DNA of 64,000 bases from Theropithecus gelada (GCF_003255815.1 NC_037683.1:74686179-74750178), one strand, 5' to 3'; shown: positions 38,601-51,984, counted from the stretch's first letter. Notes: generated by a model not told the origin, from the sequence alone. Program-made: numbers and translations.

Positions 38601-38910
38601 GGCCGGGTGCGGTGGCTCAAGCCTGTAATCCCAGCACTTTGGGAGGCCAAGACGGGTGGATCACGAGGTCAGGAGATCGAGACCATCCTGGCTAACACGG
38701 TGAAACCCCGTCTCTACTAAAAAAAATACAAAAAACTAGCCGGGCGAGGTGGTGGGCGCCTGTAGTCCCAGCTACTCCAGAGGCTGAGGCAGGAGAATGG
38801 CGTGAACCTGGGAGGCAGAGCTTGCAGTGAGCCAAGATCCTGCCACTGCACTCCAGTGTGGACCACAGAGAGAGACTCCGTCTCAAAAAAAAAAAAAAGA
38901 AAAAAAAAAA
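38601..38910 (+). repeat. Young AluY, Old World monkey-type (AluYR-like)
   Basis: GGCCGGGTGCGGTGGCTC then AAGCCTGTAATCC, AAAACTAGCCGGGCGAGG and GATCCTGCCACTGCACTCC: a combination I associate with cercopithecoid AluYR copies rather than human AluY. The 16-bp target duplication AAGTCACTTAGAATCT is perfect (38584-38599 and 38911-38926), indicating a recent insertion. Confidence 0.95.
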
Positions 38911-39179
38911 AAGTCACTTAGAATCTCTAGCTAACAAAATTTAGCAATACTAGGGGGTGGGATTTATGAAGACCACTACACCTCAGATAGTTCTGGAAGT
39001 TAATTCTGTAACTATGATTTATGGAGATAAATGACTTCACTTTGGTTCAGAAGACAAAACAGCCATGTGCAGCACTGAAGGGCATTAGTGGCAACCATTA
39101 CTTAATATGCAGATGCCACTTACTTATAAACAAGCAATATTTTTTATATATATATACACACAAACCCATATATAAAATA

Positions 39180-39249
39180 TTGGTGGCTGTTTATATATAT
39201 ATATGTGTGTGTATGTGTGTGTATATATGTATGTATAAACAGCCACCAA
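39180..39249. other. Perfect 16-bp hairpin arms around a TA/TG microsatellite
   Basis: TTGGTGGCTGTTTATA (39180-39195) and its exact reverse complement (39234-39249) enclose 38 bp of TATATA/TGTGTG repeats, themselves partly self-complementary. Not a MADE1 or other miniature element that I recognise. Confidence 0.9.
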
Positions 39250-39382
39250 AATAGTTTCTTTAAAACACTCTAACTGTATATTCCATTCTTTGTAAGTGGA
39301 AAAGGAAAGCTAATCCCAAGTGATCATCAAGGTATAATTTGCTTATATCTAATTGTTAGTACAACTTAAAAAAAAAAGCAGG

Positions 39383-39692
39383 CCAGGCGCAATGGCTCAC
39401 GCCTGTAATCCCAGCACCTTGGGAGGCCAAGGCAGGCAGACCACCCCAGGTCAGGAGTTTGAGACCAGCCTGGCCAACCCAGTGAAACCCTGTCTCTACT
39501 AAAAATACAAAAATTACCTGAGCATGGGGGTGTGCACCTGTAATCTCAGCTACTTGGGAGGCTGAGACAAGAGAACCACTTGAACCCAGGAGGCAGAGGT
39601 TGCAATGAACCAAGATCACACCACTGCGCTCCAGCCTGGGCAACTGAGCAACACTCCGTCTCAAAAAATAAATAAACAAGTAAAATAAAGGA
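39383..39692 (+). repeat. Alu (AluS-type)
   Basis: GGCCAGGCGCAATGGCTCACG to AAAAAATAAATAAAC. Full dimer. Confidence 0.95.
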
Positions 39693-40149
39693 CACAATGA
39701 ACACATGTAGGGACAAGTTGGAAACCCATTTCATGTTTGGGTTTTGATTTCTTAAAACCATTTTGGGAAAAAGAAAAAGAATGTTTGTTATATGTATATA
39801 ACAAATACAACTTTATGATTCTGCAGAGTAAAATAAATACTTTTCACTAAATAATAAATGTGTATAATTACCTAGTTTATGCATTCCATTATATGGAATG
39901 AGAATTCTAACCTATAAAGTGCTCTTATATTTTTCATTACAAAATCTAGGTTTTGATAGCATGGCAATAGTCATCCCAAACTATAATGGTATAATGGGTA
40001 GCTGCTTTTTTGTTGTACTATATTACTACCAAGCATAAATATTCGAATTCTCCTGAATTAAGTGTAAAGGTATATATTGAAATAAAATATAATTTAAAAT
40101 ATAAAGTACATTGCATCAAAGCAGATAGGGTTACAGTAAGGCCTTAAAA

Positions 40150-40450
40150 TAACTTTTTTATTAAACTTTATTTTTTCTAGCAACTTTAGGTTCATAGCAT
40201 AATTGAAGGGTACAGAAACTTCCCAATTACCTCTTGCCCGCACACATACATAGTTTCCATCATTACCAACATCTCCCACCAGAGCAGTACATTTGTTACA
40301 ACTGATGAACCTACACTGACACATCATCACCCAGAACCCAGTTTACTTTAGGATTCACTCTTGGTGTTATACATTCTATGGGTTGGACAAAAGTATAATG
40401 ACATATATTTACCATTATACTATCATACACAGCATTTTCATAGACGAATG
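40150..40450 (-). repeat. Probable old LINE fragment (L1M-like), antisense
   Basis: TTTAGGTTCATAGCATAATTG, AAACTTCCCAATTACC, GATGAACCTACACTGACAC and ACATTCTATGGGTTGGAC match a common old interspersed repeat that I believe is an L1M segment. Family uncertain. Confidence 0.5.
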
Positions 40451-41495
40451 ATGTATAATGATGAAAATGTATAATGACATGTAATTAGTCATCTGGTCAG
40501 TATTTATCAGTGTCACATGTTATTCTTATATATTTCTCTTACCCATCACCCCTAGGTTAAAAAGTGCGTAAGTAAATTTAGTTTTATTTAAGGTCCCTAA
40601 TTTTTAAGACAAACTAATTAAAGCAAAATGGAAATACAAAGCAAGCCAGAATAAAAAAATTCTAGGGCCAAAAAGAACCTTGGCTGAAGATCTCTAACAA
40701 AGCCAAACCTTCTCATTATGTTACTTTTACATCTTCCTTCAATTTTGATTTTGTTATCTAGATCATAGGTATATTGGCTACTGTATTTACCCTGCCTAAT
40801 CTTCAAGAATTCTTTCAGGTAACAAAAAAGCTCCCTAGAAGGACATAGCACAAATGATACTTTATTTGGAGTTTTTCAAACTGGCAATAAACAATGACAG
40901 CATATGCTTAATGCTGCCATGCACAGAAGCCAGGCAACTCATGATGGTGAAAGTCATAAAACGGGGTTGGATGTTACATTCTGTGACTTTCTGTGATGTT
41001 ATATTATTCATCTTCAAATGCAGTTTTCATTCATACTTGGGGCACTTTAACAAAATCCCACAGCCCTCAGTCCCCGAAAGGTCCCAGAAGAAACATCCAA
41101 ATTTCCTGGAGAGAAACATCTACCAAATGCTATACTATCCCCCAAATTAAAAAAGAATCTTACGCACATTCCTTTTTAATTTATTAATTTATTTTTATAT
41201 TAATTTTATTTTTATATTTAATTACCTTTTAGAATTTTATAATTTAAATTCTTCAGAAGATCACATAGAAAATTCTCCTATTACTTATTAGCAATTACCT
41301 TTCAATACTCTACAGAAGATTAAGGACTTGGATTATAATTTATTGGAACAGAGGTAAATATTTAGGTTATCACCATATTCCAGGCATTTAACTAACATCC
41401 TCCTTCATAATTAAAAGTATATCCCTACACTAGGGTTCATGTATTTCACAGAAATACTCAGCCTCAACAATTTTCACTGTAGGCAGAAAACAGAA

Positions 41496-41508
41496 AATGG
41501 GGGGGGGG
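41496..41508 (+). repeat. Poly-G run
   Basis: About ten consecutive G between AAAAT and AACCC, just upstream of the L1. Possible length variation or assembly error. Confidence 0.7.
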
Positions 41509-44500
41509 AACCCAGAAAGAAAGCACTTCAAATTCTACATTTTTATGGTGAGCATATTAGCATTACATTTTAAATTAGCAATAGCCTACAGTATAAACTG
41601 ATGCACAGATTAGACACAAACTACAGAAACTTAAGTCAAAAGTAATGAGAGGATTTTGGAGACAGGGCAGAACAAGATGGCCAAACAGAAGGCTCCACCA
41701 ATCATCCCCTCCTGCAGGGACACCAAATTTAACAACTATCTATATAAAAAAAGTACCTTCGTAAGAACCAAAAATCAGGTGAGCACCCACAGTACCTGGT
41801 TTTTAACTTCCTATCACTGAAACAGGCACTGAAGAGGGTAGGAAAGACAGTCTTGAATCACCAACACCACCCCTCCGTTATCCCCTGGCAATGGTCACAT
41901 GGCACAGGAGAGCACAGAAATTGTAAGACAATGCATTGAATTCAGTGCTGCCCAGTCACAACAGAAAGCAAACCCAGCTGAACTGACCTGATGCCTGCCC
42001 ACAGAGGGAATATTAAACCAGCCCAAGCCAGAGGGAAATCACACCTCCCAGTGATCGAACTTCAGTTCCAGCAAGCCTCTCCACCATGGGCTAGAGTACT
42101 CTGGGGTGCTAAATAAACACAAAAGGCAGTCTAGGCCACAAGGTCTGCAACTCCTAGGCGAGGACTGGGCTGGGCTCAGACACGCTGGACATTCAACTTA
42201 CTGAGACACTAATCGAGGCAGCTGAAGAAGTACTTATGTCACCTCTGACCTCAATTTCAGGCAGTAGAGCTCATGAAAAGAGATCCCTTCCTTCTGCTTG
42301 ACGAGAGGAGAAGAGAGAGTAAAAAGGATTTTGCCTTGCATCTTGGATACCAGCTCACCCACTATAGGACGGGGCACTGGTCAGAGTCATGAAGCCTCCA
42401 TTGCAGGCCTAGCTCCTGGACAACATTTCTAGACACATCCTTGGCCAGAAGGGAACTCAGTGCCTTGAGGCAACAGATCTCATATTGACAAGACCCATCA
42501 TGTGCTAACTAAAAAGCCCTTCAGCCCTGAATAACCAGCAGTGATACCCAGGTGGTACTCCGTGAGCCCTGGGTGAGACTCTGAGACTTGCTAACTTTAG
42601 TTGAAAGTCAGCACATTCCTAGGCAATGGTGGCCATAGGGAGAGATTCTTTCTGACAAGAAAAGTATGGGGGAAAGTAAAGAGGACTTTCTCTTGCACCT
42701 TAGGTACCAGCTTGGCCACAGGAATTGGAGTACCAAGCAGGATCTTGGGGTCCTCAATTCCAGACCTTGGCTCTTAGACAGCATTTCCTTACCAGTCCTG
42801 GGCTAGCAGGAAGCCCAGTGTCCTGACGGTTGAGTCCCAGGCTGGCACTATTCACCACAAACTGACTTAAAAGCCCTAGGGCCTTAACTGAACATTGGTG
42901 GTAGGCTGACAGTACTCCCAATGGGCCTGTAGTAGTGGTGGTCATGGGCTGAGGCTCCTCTGCCAGTAGAAATGGGAAAGAAAGATGGGAAGTACTGTGC
43001 CTTCTGGTTTGACTGCCAGCACAGCTGCAGGACAACAGAACACCAGGAAGACTTCTAAGGTTTTTCACTTCAGTCCCTGGCTCCTGGATGGTACTTCAGT
43101 ACCCACCTAGGCCCAAAAGAACTCACCATCATGAAGGGCAGGACACAAGCCTAACCAGCTTCACCATCTGCGGACTGTAGTGCCCCAGGGCCTTGAGGAA
43201 ACCTAGTACCTGGTAGCCAAGTAGTGGTTACAGTGGGCCAGCGTTAGGTGAGACCTAATGCTGTGCTTGCTTCAGTTCTGAACCGGCACAGTCCAAGAGG
43301 TGGTAGCCACAGGGAGTCCTCTGTCACCCTACCTACAGCTCCACATGGCTCAGAACAGAGAGACTCCATTTTTTGGAAAAAAGTAAGGGAAGAGAACAAA
43401 CGTCTCTGCCTAGTGATCCAGAAAATTCCTCTGGATTTTATACAAGAACATGAAGACGATACCTTTATGAGTCTGCAAGAACCATGGTGTTACTGAGCTC
43501 GGGGTGTCTGCTAATGCACATACAGCTTAGATCACAATGCTCAAGTCCTTTCAAATACCTGGAAAGCCTTCCCAAGGAGAATGGGTACAAACCAGCTTAG
43601 GCTTGGAAGACTACAGTAAATACCTAACTCTTCAGTGCACAGACAGATGAACATCCATAAGCATCAAGACAATCCAGGAAAACATGATCTCACCAAGTAA
43701 ACTAAATAAAGCCCCAGGGGCCAGTCCTGGAGAAACCCAGATATGTGACCTCTCAAAGAATTCAAACTAACTGTTCTGAGTAAACGCAAAGAAATTCAAC
43801 ATAACACAAGGAAGGAATTCAAAATTATATCAGATAAATTTAACAAAAAGATTGAAATAATTAAAAAGAATCAAGTAGAAATTCTGAGTAGAAAAATGCT
43901 ACTGACATTGAAGAAAGCATCAAAGTTTTATAAGGACAGAAGTGATCAAGCAGAAGAAAGAACTAGTGAACTTGAAGACAGGTTATTTGAAAATACACAG
44001 TCAGAGGAGACAAAAGAAGAAAGAATAAAAACCAATGAAGCACACCTACAGGATCAAGAAAGCTTCAAAAGGGCAAATCTAAGAGTTATTGGCCTTAAAG
44101 CTGAGGCAGAAAAACAGATAAGGGTAGAAAGTTGGTCAAGAGGAATAATAACAGAGAACTTCCCAAACCTAGGAATGATATCAATGTCAAAGCACAAGAA
44201 GGTTACAGAATACCAAGCAGATCTAACCCAAAGAAGACTATCTCAAGGCTTTTAATAATCAAACTCCCAAAGGTCAAGGGGAAAAAAAGGATCCTAAAAG
44301 CAGCAAGAGAAAAGAAAAAAATAACATTCAATGGAGCTCCAAATATGTCCATCTGGCAGATTTTTCAGTGAAAACCTAACAGTCCAGGAGAGAGTGTCAT
44401 GACATATTTAAAGTGCTGAAAAAAAAAAAACCATTTATCCTAAAATAGTATAACTGGTGAAAATATCCTCCGAACATGAAGGAGAAGTAAAGACTTTGCC

Positions 44501-44570
44501 ATACAAACAAAACCTGAGGGATTTCATAAACATCAGACCTGTTCTACAATAAATGCTAAAGGGAATTTTT

Positions 44571-44890
44571 CTTTTTCTTTCTTTCTTTTTTTTTTTTTTT
44601 TTTTTTTGAGATGGAGTCTCACACTGTCACCCAGGCTGCAGTGCAGTGGTGCGATCTCAGCTCACTGCAACCTTCATCTCCTGGGTTCAAGCGATTCTCC
44701 TGCCTCAGCCCCACAGGTAGGTGGGATCACAGGTGCCCGCCAAAACACCTGGCTAATTTTCTATATTTTTAGTAGAGATGGGGTTGTGCCACATTGTCCA
44801 GGATGGTCTCCAACTCCTGACCTCAAGCGATCAGCCCACCTCAGCCTTCCAAAGTGCTGGGATTACAGGCATGAGCCACCGTGCCCAGCC
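44571..44890 (-). repeat. Alu (AluS-type) antisense, inside the L1
   Basis: Long T-run, GAGATGGAGTCTCACACTG to GAGCCACCGTGCCCAGCC. L1 text is GGGAATTTTTC before and GCGAGTTTTTC after, an approximate target duplication. Confidence 0.95.
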
Positions 44891-47401
44891 TGCGAGTTTT
44901 TCAATCAGAAAGAAAAGGAGGTTGATGAGTAATAAGAAATCAACTGAAGGTACAAAACTCACTGGTAATAGTAAGTACACAGAAACAAGCAGCACATTAT
45001 AAACACTGTAAATGTAGTATATAAAATACTCTGATCTTAAGAAGAAAGACTAAAAGATGAACCAATCAAAAATAATAATGACAACTTTTCAAGACATAGA
45101 AATTATAACGACATATAAACAGAGACAACAAAAAGTTAAAAAGCAAGGGGCTAAAGTGTAGAGCTTTTATTGGTTTTATTTTTGCTTCTGTGTGTTTTTG
45201 TCTATGCAGTGTTAAGTGGTTATCAGCTTAAAATAATAGGTTGTAAGATAGTATTTGCAAGACTCGTCATAACCTCAAATCAAAAACCATATAACATATA
45301 CCTAAAAAATAAAAAGGAAGAAATTAAATCATACCACAAGACAAAATCACCTTCAATAAAAGGAAGAAATGAAGGAATGAAGAAAAGAAGAGAAGACCAC
45401 AAAACAAGCAAGACAAACAATATAATGGCAGAACATATCCTTACTTCTCAATAACAATGGAAATGCACTAAACTCTCAAATCAAAAGACACAGACTGGCT
45501 CTGAATGGATAAAAAAAAAAAAAAATAACAAGACCCAGTGATCTGTTGTCTACAAGACACACAGTTCACTTATAAAGACACGCATAGACTGAAAATAAGC
45601 AGATGAAAAAAAGATATTCCATGGCAACAAAAGCAAAAAAGAGCTGGAGTAGCTACACTTGTATCAGAAAAAATAGATTCCAAGACAAAAACTCTAAGAA
45701 GAGACAAATAAGGTCACTATATTATAATAATACAGAGGTCAACTGAGTAAGAGAATATAACAATTATAAATATATATGCATTCAACAGTGGAGCACCTAG
45801 ATATATGAAAAAAATATTAGAGATAAAAAGAGAGATAGACTCCAATACAGTAACAGCTGGAGACATCAACACACCACATTCAGCAATGGACAGATCCTCC
45901 AGATAGAAAAGTAACAAAGAAACATCACACTTAATCTACACTATAGACCAAAAGGACCTAACAGATATTCACAGAACACTTCATACAAAGGTCACAAGAT
46001 ACACATTCTTTTCCTCTGCACACAGATCATTCTCAAAGATAGGTCATGTTAGGTCACAAAACATGTCTTCAAACATTCAAAAAAAAGTGAAATAATATCA
46101 AGCATCTTGTTTGGCCATAATGGAATAAAAATAGAAACAAATGACAAAAAGAATTTTGGAAGATGTACAAACGCATGGAAATTAAACAATATGCTCCTGA
46201 ATGACCAGTGAGTCCGTGTAGAAACTAAGAAGGAAACTGAAAACTTTCTTAAAACAAATTATAACAGAAACACAACATATAAAATCTATGGGATACAGCG
46301 AAAGCAGTACTAAGAGGAATGTTTACAGCTGTAAGAGCTTATATAAAAAAAGAAAAAAAACTCAAATAAACAACCTAACAATGCATCTTAAAAAACTAGA
46401 AAAGCAAGAGCAAACCAAACACAAAATTAGAAGAAAAACAATAATAAAGATCAGAGTAGAAATAAATGAATTTGAAATGAGAATACAACAGATCAACAAA
46501 ATAAAAAGATGTTTTTTAAAAAGAAAGAAAAACAAAACTGACAAACCTCTACCCAGACTAAGAAAAAAGGAGAGAAGATCCAAATAATTAAAATCGGAGA
46601 TAAAAAAGGAGACATTACAACTGATACTACAGAAATTCAAAGGATCACTAGTAGCTACTAGGAGCAACTATATGCCAATAAATAGGAAAATCTAGAAGAA
46701 ATGCATAAATTCCGAGAAATATTCAACCTACTAAGATCGAACCACAAAGAAATCCAAAACCCAAACAGACCAATAACAAGTAACGAGATCAAAGCCATAA
46801 TAAAAAGGTCTCCCGGTGAAGAAAAGCCTAGGACCCAATGGCTTCACTGCTGAATTCTACCAAACATTTAAATAAGAATATCAATCCTACTTAAACTCTT
46901 CCAAAAAGTAGAGGAGGAGGGAAAACTTCCAAGCTCACTCTGTGAGGCCAGAATTACCCTGATACCAAAACCAGAAAAATGAAACATCAAAAAAAGAAAA
47001 CCACAGCCAATAGCCCTGATGAACACTGATGCAGAAATCTTCAACAAAACACTAGCAAACCAAATTCAACAACACGTTAAAAAGATCATTCATCATGACC
47101 AAGTGGGATTTATCCCAGGAATACAAGGATGATTCAACATATGCAAATCAATCAATGTGATACATCATATTATTAGAATGAAGAAGAAAAACCATATGAT
47201 CATCACAATTGATGCTGAAAAAGCATTTGATAAAGTCCAACATCGCTTCATGAAAACCCTCAAAAAACTGGGTACAGAAGGTACATACCACAACACAATA
47301 AAAGCCATATATGACCAACTCACAGCTAGTATCATTTTAAATGGTGAAACACTGAAAGCCTTTTCTCTAAGACCTGAAACAAAACAAGGATTCCTACTTT
47401 C

Positions 47402-47704
47402 TTTCTTTTTTTTTTTTTTTGAGACGGAGTCTTGCTCTGTCGCCCAGGCTGGAGTGCAGTGGCCCGATCTCAGCTCACTGCAAGCTCTGCCTCCCAGGTC
47501 TACGCCATTCTCCTGCCTCAGCCTCCTGAGTAGCTGGGACTACAGGCGCCCGCCACCTCACCCGGCTAGTTTTTTGTATTTTTTTAGTAGAGACGGGGTT
47601 TCACCGTGTTAGCCAGGCTGGTCTCGATCTCCTGACCTCGTGATCCGCCCGTCTCGGCCTCCCAAAGTGCTGGGATTACAGGCTTGAGCCACCGCGCCCA
47701 GCCT
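47402..47704 (-). repeat. Young AluY (AluYR-like), antisense, inside L1 ORF2
   Basis: GAGACGGAGTCTTGCTCTG, CCACCTCACCCGGCTAG and TTACAGGCTTGAGCCACC are the reverse complements of the monkey-type markers seen at 38601. Perfect 13-bp target duplication GATTCCTACTTTC at 47389-47401 and 47705-47717. It splits the L1 reverse-transcriptase frame. Confidence 0.96.
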
Positions 47705-49005
47705 GATTCCTACTTTCAACACTGTTATTCAACACAGTACTGGAAATCCTAGCCAGCGCAATCAGACTCCAAAAAAAAAAAAAAAAAAAAAAGAAAGAAA
47801 GAAAGAAAAGAAATAAAGGGTTTGCAAATTGGAAAGGAAGAATTCAAATTATCCTTGTTTGCAGATGATATAATCTTGCACTTGAAACAACTTGAAGACT
47901 CCGAAAAACTATTAGAACTGATAAATTCAGTAAAGGTGCAGAAAAATCAACATATAAAAATCAGAGCATTTCTATACACCGACAGTGAACAATCTAAAAA
48001 AGAAATCAAGATACTAATCCTATTGACAGTAGCTACAAAGAAAAGTAAATATCTAGGATTTAACTTGACCAGAGAAGTGAAAGATCTCTACAATGAAAAC
48101 TATAAAACACTGATGCAAAAAATTGAAGAGGAAACAAAAAATGGAAAGATAATCCATGTTCATGAACTGGAAGAATCAATACTGTTAAAATGTCCATACT
48201 ACCCAAAGCTATCTAAAGATTCAATATAATCCCTATCAAAATACTAAAGACATTCTTCTCAGAAAAAGAAAAAAAAAATCCTAAAATTTATATGGAATCA
48301 CAAAAGACCTAGAACAGGCAAAACTATCCTAAGCAAAAAGAACAAAATGAAAGAATCATATTACCTAACTTGAAATTATAATACAGAGCTGTAATAACCA
48401 AAATGATACGGTAAAGGCACAAAAATAGACACTTAGATCAGTGGAAGAGAATAGAGAATCCAGAGGTAAATCCATACATCTATAGTAAACTCATTTTCAA
48501 CAAAGATGACAAGAATACACATTGGGAAAAGGACAGTCTCTTCAATAAATGATGCTGGGAAAACTAGATATTTATATGCAAATGAACGAAACTTGACCCT
48601 TATCTCTTCCCATATACAAAAATCAAATCAAAATGGATTACAGACTTAAATCTAAGATTTCAAACTATGAAACTACTAACAGAAAAATTTGGGGAAACTC
48701 TCCGGAATACTGGTCTGGGCAAAAATTTCTTGAGTAATACCCCACAAACACAGGCAACAAAGTAAAAATGGATAAATGGGATCACATCAAGCTTAAAAGC
48801 TTCTGCACAGCAAAGAAAAACACAAAGTGAAAAGACAACCCACAGAAAAAGAGAAAATATTTGCAAACAACCCATCTGACAAAGGAGTAATAACTAGAAT
48901 ATAAAAGGAGCTCAAACACTATAGGAAAGATATCTAATAATCTGATTTTTAAAATGGGCAAAAGATCTGAATTGACATTTCTCAAAAGAAAATATACGAA
49001 TGACA

Positions 49006-49287
49006 GGCCGGGCATGGTGACTCATGCCTGTAATACCAGCCCTTTGGGAGGCGGAGGAAGGCAGATCACCTGAGGTCAGGAGTTCGAGACCAGCCTGGCC
49101 AACATGGTGAAACCCCATCTCTACTAAAAATACAAAAATTAGCTAGGCGTGGCATGCAACTGTAATCCCAGCTACCCAGGAGGCTGGTGCAGGAGAATTG
49201 CTGGAACCCGGGAGGCAGAGGTTGCAGTGAGCCGGGATTGTACCACTACACTGCAGCCTAGGCCATAGAGCAAGACTCTGTCTCAAA

Positions 49288-49288
<1 letters not shown>
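49006..49288 (+). repeat. Alu (AluS-type) inside the L1 3' part
   Basis: GGCCGGGCATGGTGACTCATG to CAAGACTCTGTCTCAAA. Its tail has turned into a TA/CA microsatellite, followed by TATATATGACA, which echoes the pre-insertion TATACGAATGACA. Confidence 0.95.

Positions 49289-49339
<51 letters not shown>
49288..49339. repeat. (TA)n(CA)n microsatellite from an Alu tail
   Basis: TATATATATATA followed by about 30 bp of ACAC repeats and CATATATATG. Confidence 0.95.
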
Positions 49340-51984
49340 GACAAACAGGTATATGAAAAGGTGCTCAACCATTGACATTCTTCACAAAATTAGAAAAAAC
49401 TAACTGAACACATGAAGCTAGAGACTAGGAGGATGGTTACCAGAGGCTAGCAAGGGTAGTGGGGATGGGGGAAATGGAAATGGTTAATGGGTACAAAAAA
49501 GAAAAAAAAAAAACCCACAAAATGAAAACACTTAGTATTTGCTACACAACAAGGTAACTACAGTCAAAAACAATTTAATTGTACATTTTAAAGTAACGCA
49601 ATGAGTACAACTGGATTGTTTGTAACACAAAGCATAAATGCTTGAAATGACGTATACCCCATTTAACCTGATGTGGTTATTATGTATTGCATGCCTGTAT
49701 CAAAGTATCTCATGTAACACATAAATATATATACCTATGACATACCCAAAAAAATTACAAATAAAAATATTTTTTACATAGTAGTGAGATGTATATGAAA
49801 AGTCAAAATAATGAGACGCAGATACTAATATCGGAGTATTGACTTTTGATACCTAAAATCTGGATTTGGTAATGTTTGGAATGTGCTCTAAAATGATCAT
49901 ACAAAAAAGGAGGAAAATTTGCTCCAAAAAGAATGATATAAATAGACCAAAAAGGGTTTCAATCCAACAAAGCTGAAAATGAAATAATAAAGCTGGTTTA
50001 CAAGCCGTAAGTCAAACGCTATAGCTGTCAGATAGTTGTGTCTATTTATTTGGGTAATACCGAAATAGGGTAAGGCAGGGACTCAAAGAGATGACATGTA
50101 ATTAGAATCATGAAATATATAAACTGTATCCAAGGATAGACAGTTACGTGTGTTCTTTGTATCATTTCATTTCAGTTGAGGTTGGGCATACAGCCATAAT
50201 CTTAGAATACAAATTAGGGTACAATAAAAAAAATTGTAACTAATCTCTCCTCAAGCATATGCAATTGAAGCTGCAATATACATTTTGGTTTTTATTTTAA
50301 TGGACGTGAATGGAAAAGTAAGAAAATGGGAGCACAATGAATCAGACTGAGGTCTGAAGCTAATCTTTAGAAATGGTGAGGACACAGAAAGTCACAGATA
50401 AAGATCGAGCCTACATCACTATGATCTCTGTCTTCCTAATTTGAGCCCAGAGTGACATCTAGTCTTTAGAATTGGAAAATAAAAAGAGAGCTGATCTATG
50501 ATTACTGACTCCAGCCATGCATACACCCTCCACTTTCCTTTTTGCTCAGGCTGAAGCTGAAAAAATTACTACATTTTAACATGAATTTATTTATTTATGT
50601 CTGGGAATGGGTGAAATAATAAGATGTCTTTGATTCTAAAATATTAACTCTATGATATAGTACTCTTATAGTCTTTTTAAAAAGAATCTTTAAAAAATAG
50701 AACCACCACATACAATTCTCATATACCTTATAAAAAATGAACACGAGGTGTTCAACAGCACTTACCATAAAAGAAAACACCAACAGAACAATTACATTTG
50801 TTGTATAAGCATGTGTCTCAAACTAAATATCCTATAGGAATATTTTACATTCTTGATGAACAACCTTACCTTCACAAGGCAGGTTTCTTTAAAAAAATTC
50901 CAGGAAACTAGGAATGACAGTTAGTGAACTACAGGCCACCAATGAAATATCATCTGGCTTCAGCTGCACTATTTGATTTCCATGAGCTCCTTTAGAGCCC
51001 TTTATTTACAAGGAGGCTAGGGCTCCTCTGGAGTATAAAACTGAAGATACGAGATTGATTGCTGAAGAAGTCAGTTTTAAGGATACTTTTAAAATGCAAT
51101 CATTGCAGCCATAAAATTTAAAGAAATCATACTTAAGTGTTTAGTAAAAATTAATATTGCAACACTCACTGCCACACTAAATCAGAGGGTTAAAGTCAGA
51201 ATACCAATACTGTCAGTTACTCTCCTACAATACTTAAACTTCATTCAACTATTTTTCAACAGAAATAGGAATGGAGCTTCATAGAAAAAGTACACTCAAA
51301 TGGATACGCTGAAAAAACAATTGGAATCCACTGTGAATTCAGATCATTTACAGGTAGAAATAAATTATGTAGGTCTAAAAATCATTGTAATGTTATATTC
51401 AAGAGTTCCCAGTTCAACTGTAAATTGATAGAGATTTACATAGTTTCAATATTAAAATAAAAATGGCAAGATTGTATTTTTTGAGGGGACAAGGAGTTAA
51501 AATTAATAGAAAGATGCTTTAAATCTATTCCAAAGAGTGATTAATCGTAGTATTTTCTGTATGAAACATGCTACATGAAAACAGCATAATCAATCAGAAC
51601 AGCTTTAGAATCAGGGTGAGTGGCCTAGACCTGGCCCTGGGTCTGCCATGCAAAGGACAATGGTACCTTGGACAACAGGACTGCTCAGTGTGTGAGCACA
51701 GGAGCCAGGCAGTAACTGTGGATGGAACAGAGAACTCTTAATGCCTTGGTGAGCTGATCACATAATCTCTAATTTCTAAATTTATGATTCAGGGCAAAGG
51801 AGAGAACATCACTGGCCAAACTGATTCTGCAATACTTTATGGTGGCTCATGTACTAGGAATAGGACCTATATAATAAATAAGAGCTTGATATATTTATAT
51901 AGTCAAGATTAGAAGCAGGACTTCCTAGCTGTGTTAAATATATCTTACATTTATTAACATAATAATCACATGAAAGGAAAATAC

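Larger units (their letters stand above)
41655..49770 (+). mobile_element. Near full-length L1 (L1PB-like), dead, with three Alu insertions
   Basis: Starts near GACAGGGCAGAACAAGATG (5' UTR), with ORF1 remnants at about 43896-44371 in two frames (SELEDRLFENTQSEETKEER, ANLRVIGLKAEAEK; then PKKTISRLLIIKLPKVKG). The long inter-ORF segment, ORF2 endonuclease-region text from about 45460, and reverse-transcriptase text follow (IITIDAEKAFDKVQHRFM at 47196, FADDIILHLKQLEDSEK at 47862). The 3' UTR ends TGTAACACATAAATATATAT, then an A-rich end near 49770. Removing the Alus (about 0.9 kb) leaves about 7.2 kb, longer than a human L1PA, which fits L1PB/L1MA with an extended 5' UTR and inter-ORF region. 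Many stops and frameshifts: inactive. Confidence 0.88.

Noticed and set aside
43248..43496. 82-codon frame before L1 ORF1
   Set aside because: Lies in the L1 5' UTR, with no conservation or family match known to me.
44606..44932. Frame of 108 codons on the plus strand
   Set aside because: This is an Alu read in antisense (typical text LSPRLQCSGAISAHCNL). Many other apparent frames in the window are the same artefact.
47157..47612. Frame of 151 codons joining reverse-transcriptase text to an Alu
   Set aside because: The first part is decayed L1 ORF2 and the second part an inserted Alu. It looks like a fusion protein but is a by-product of the Alu insertion at 47402.
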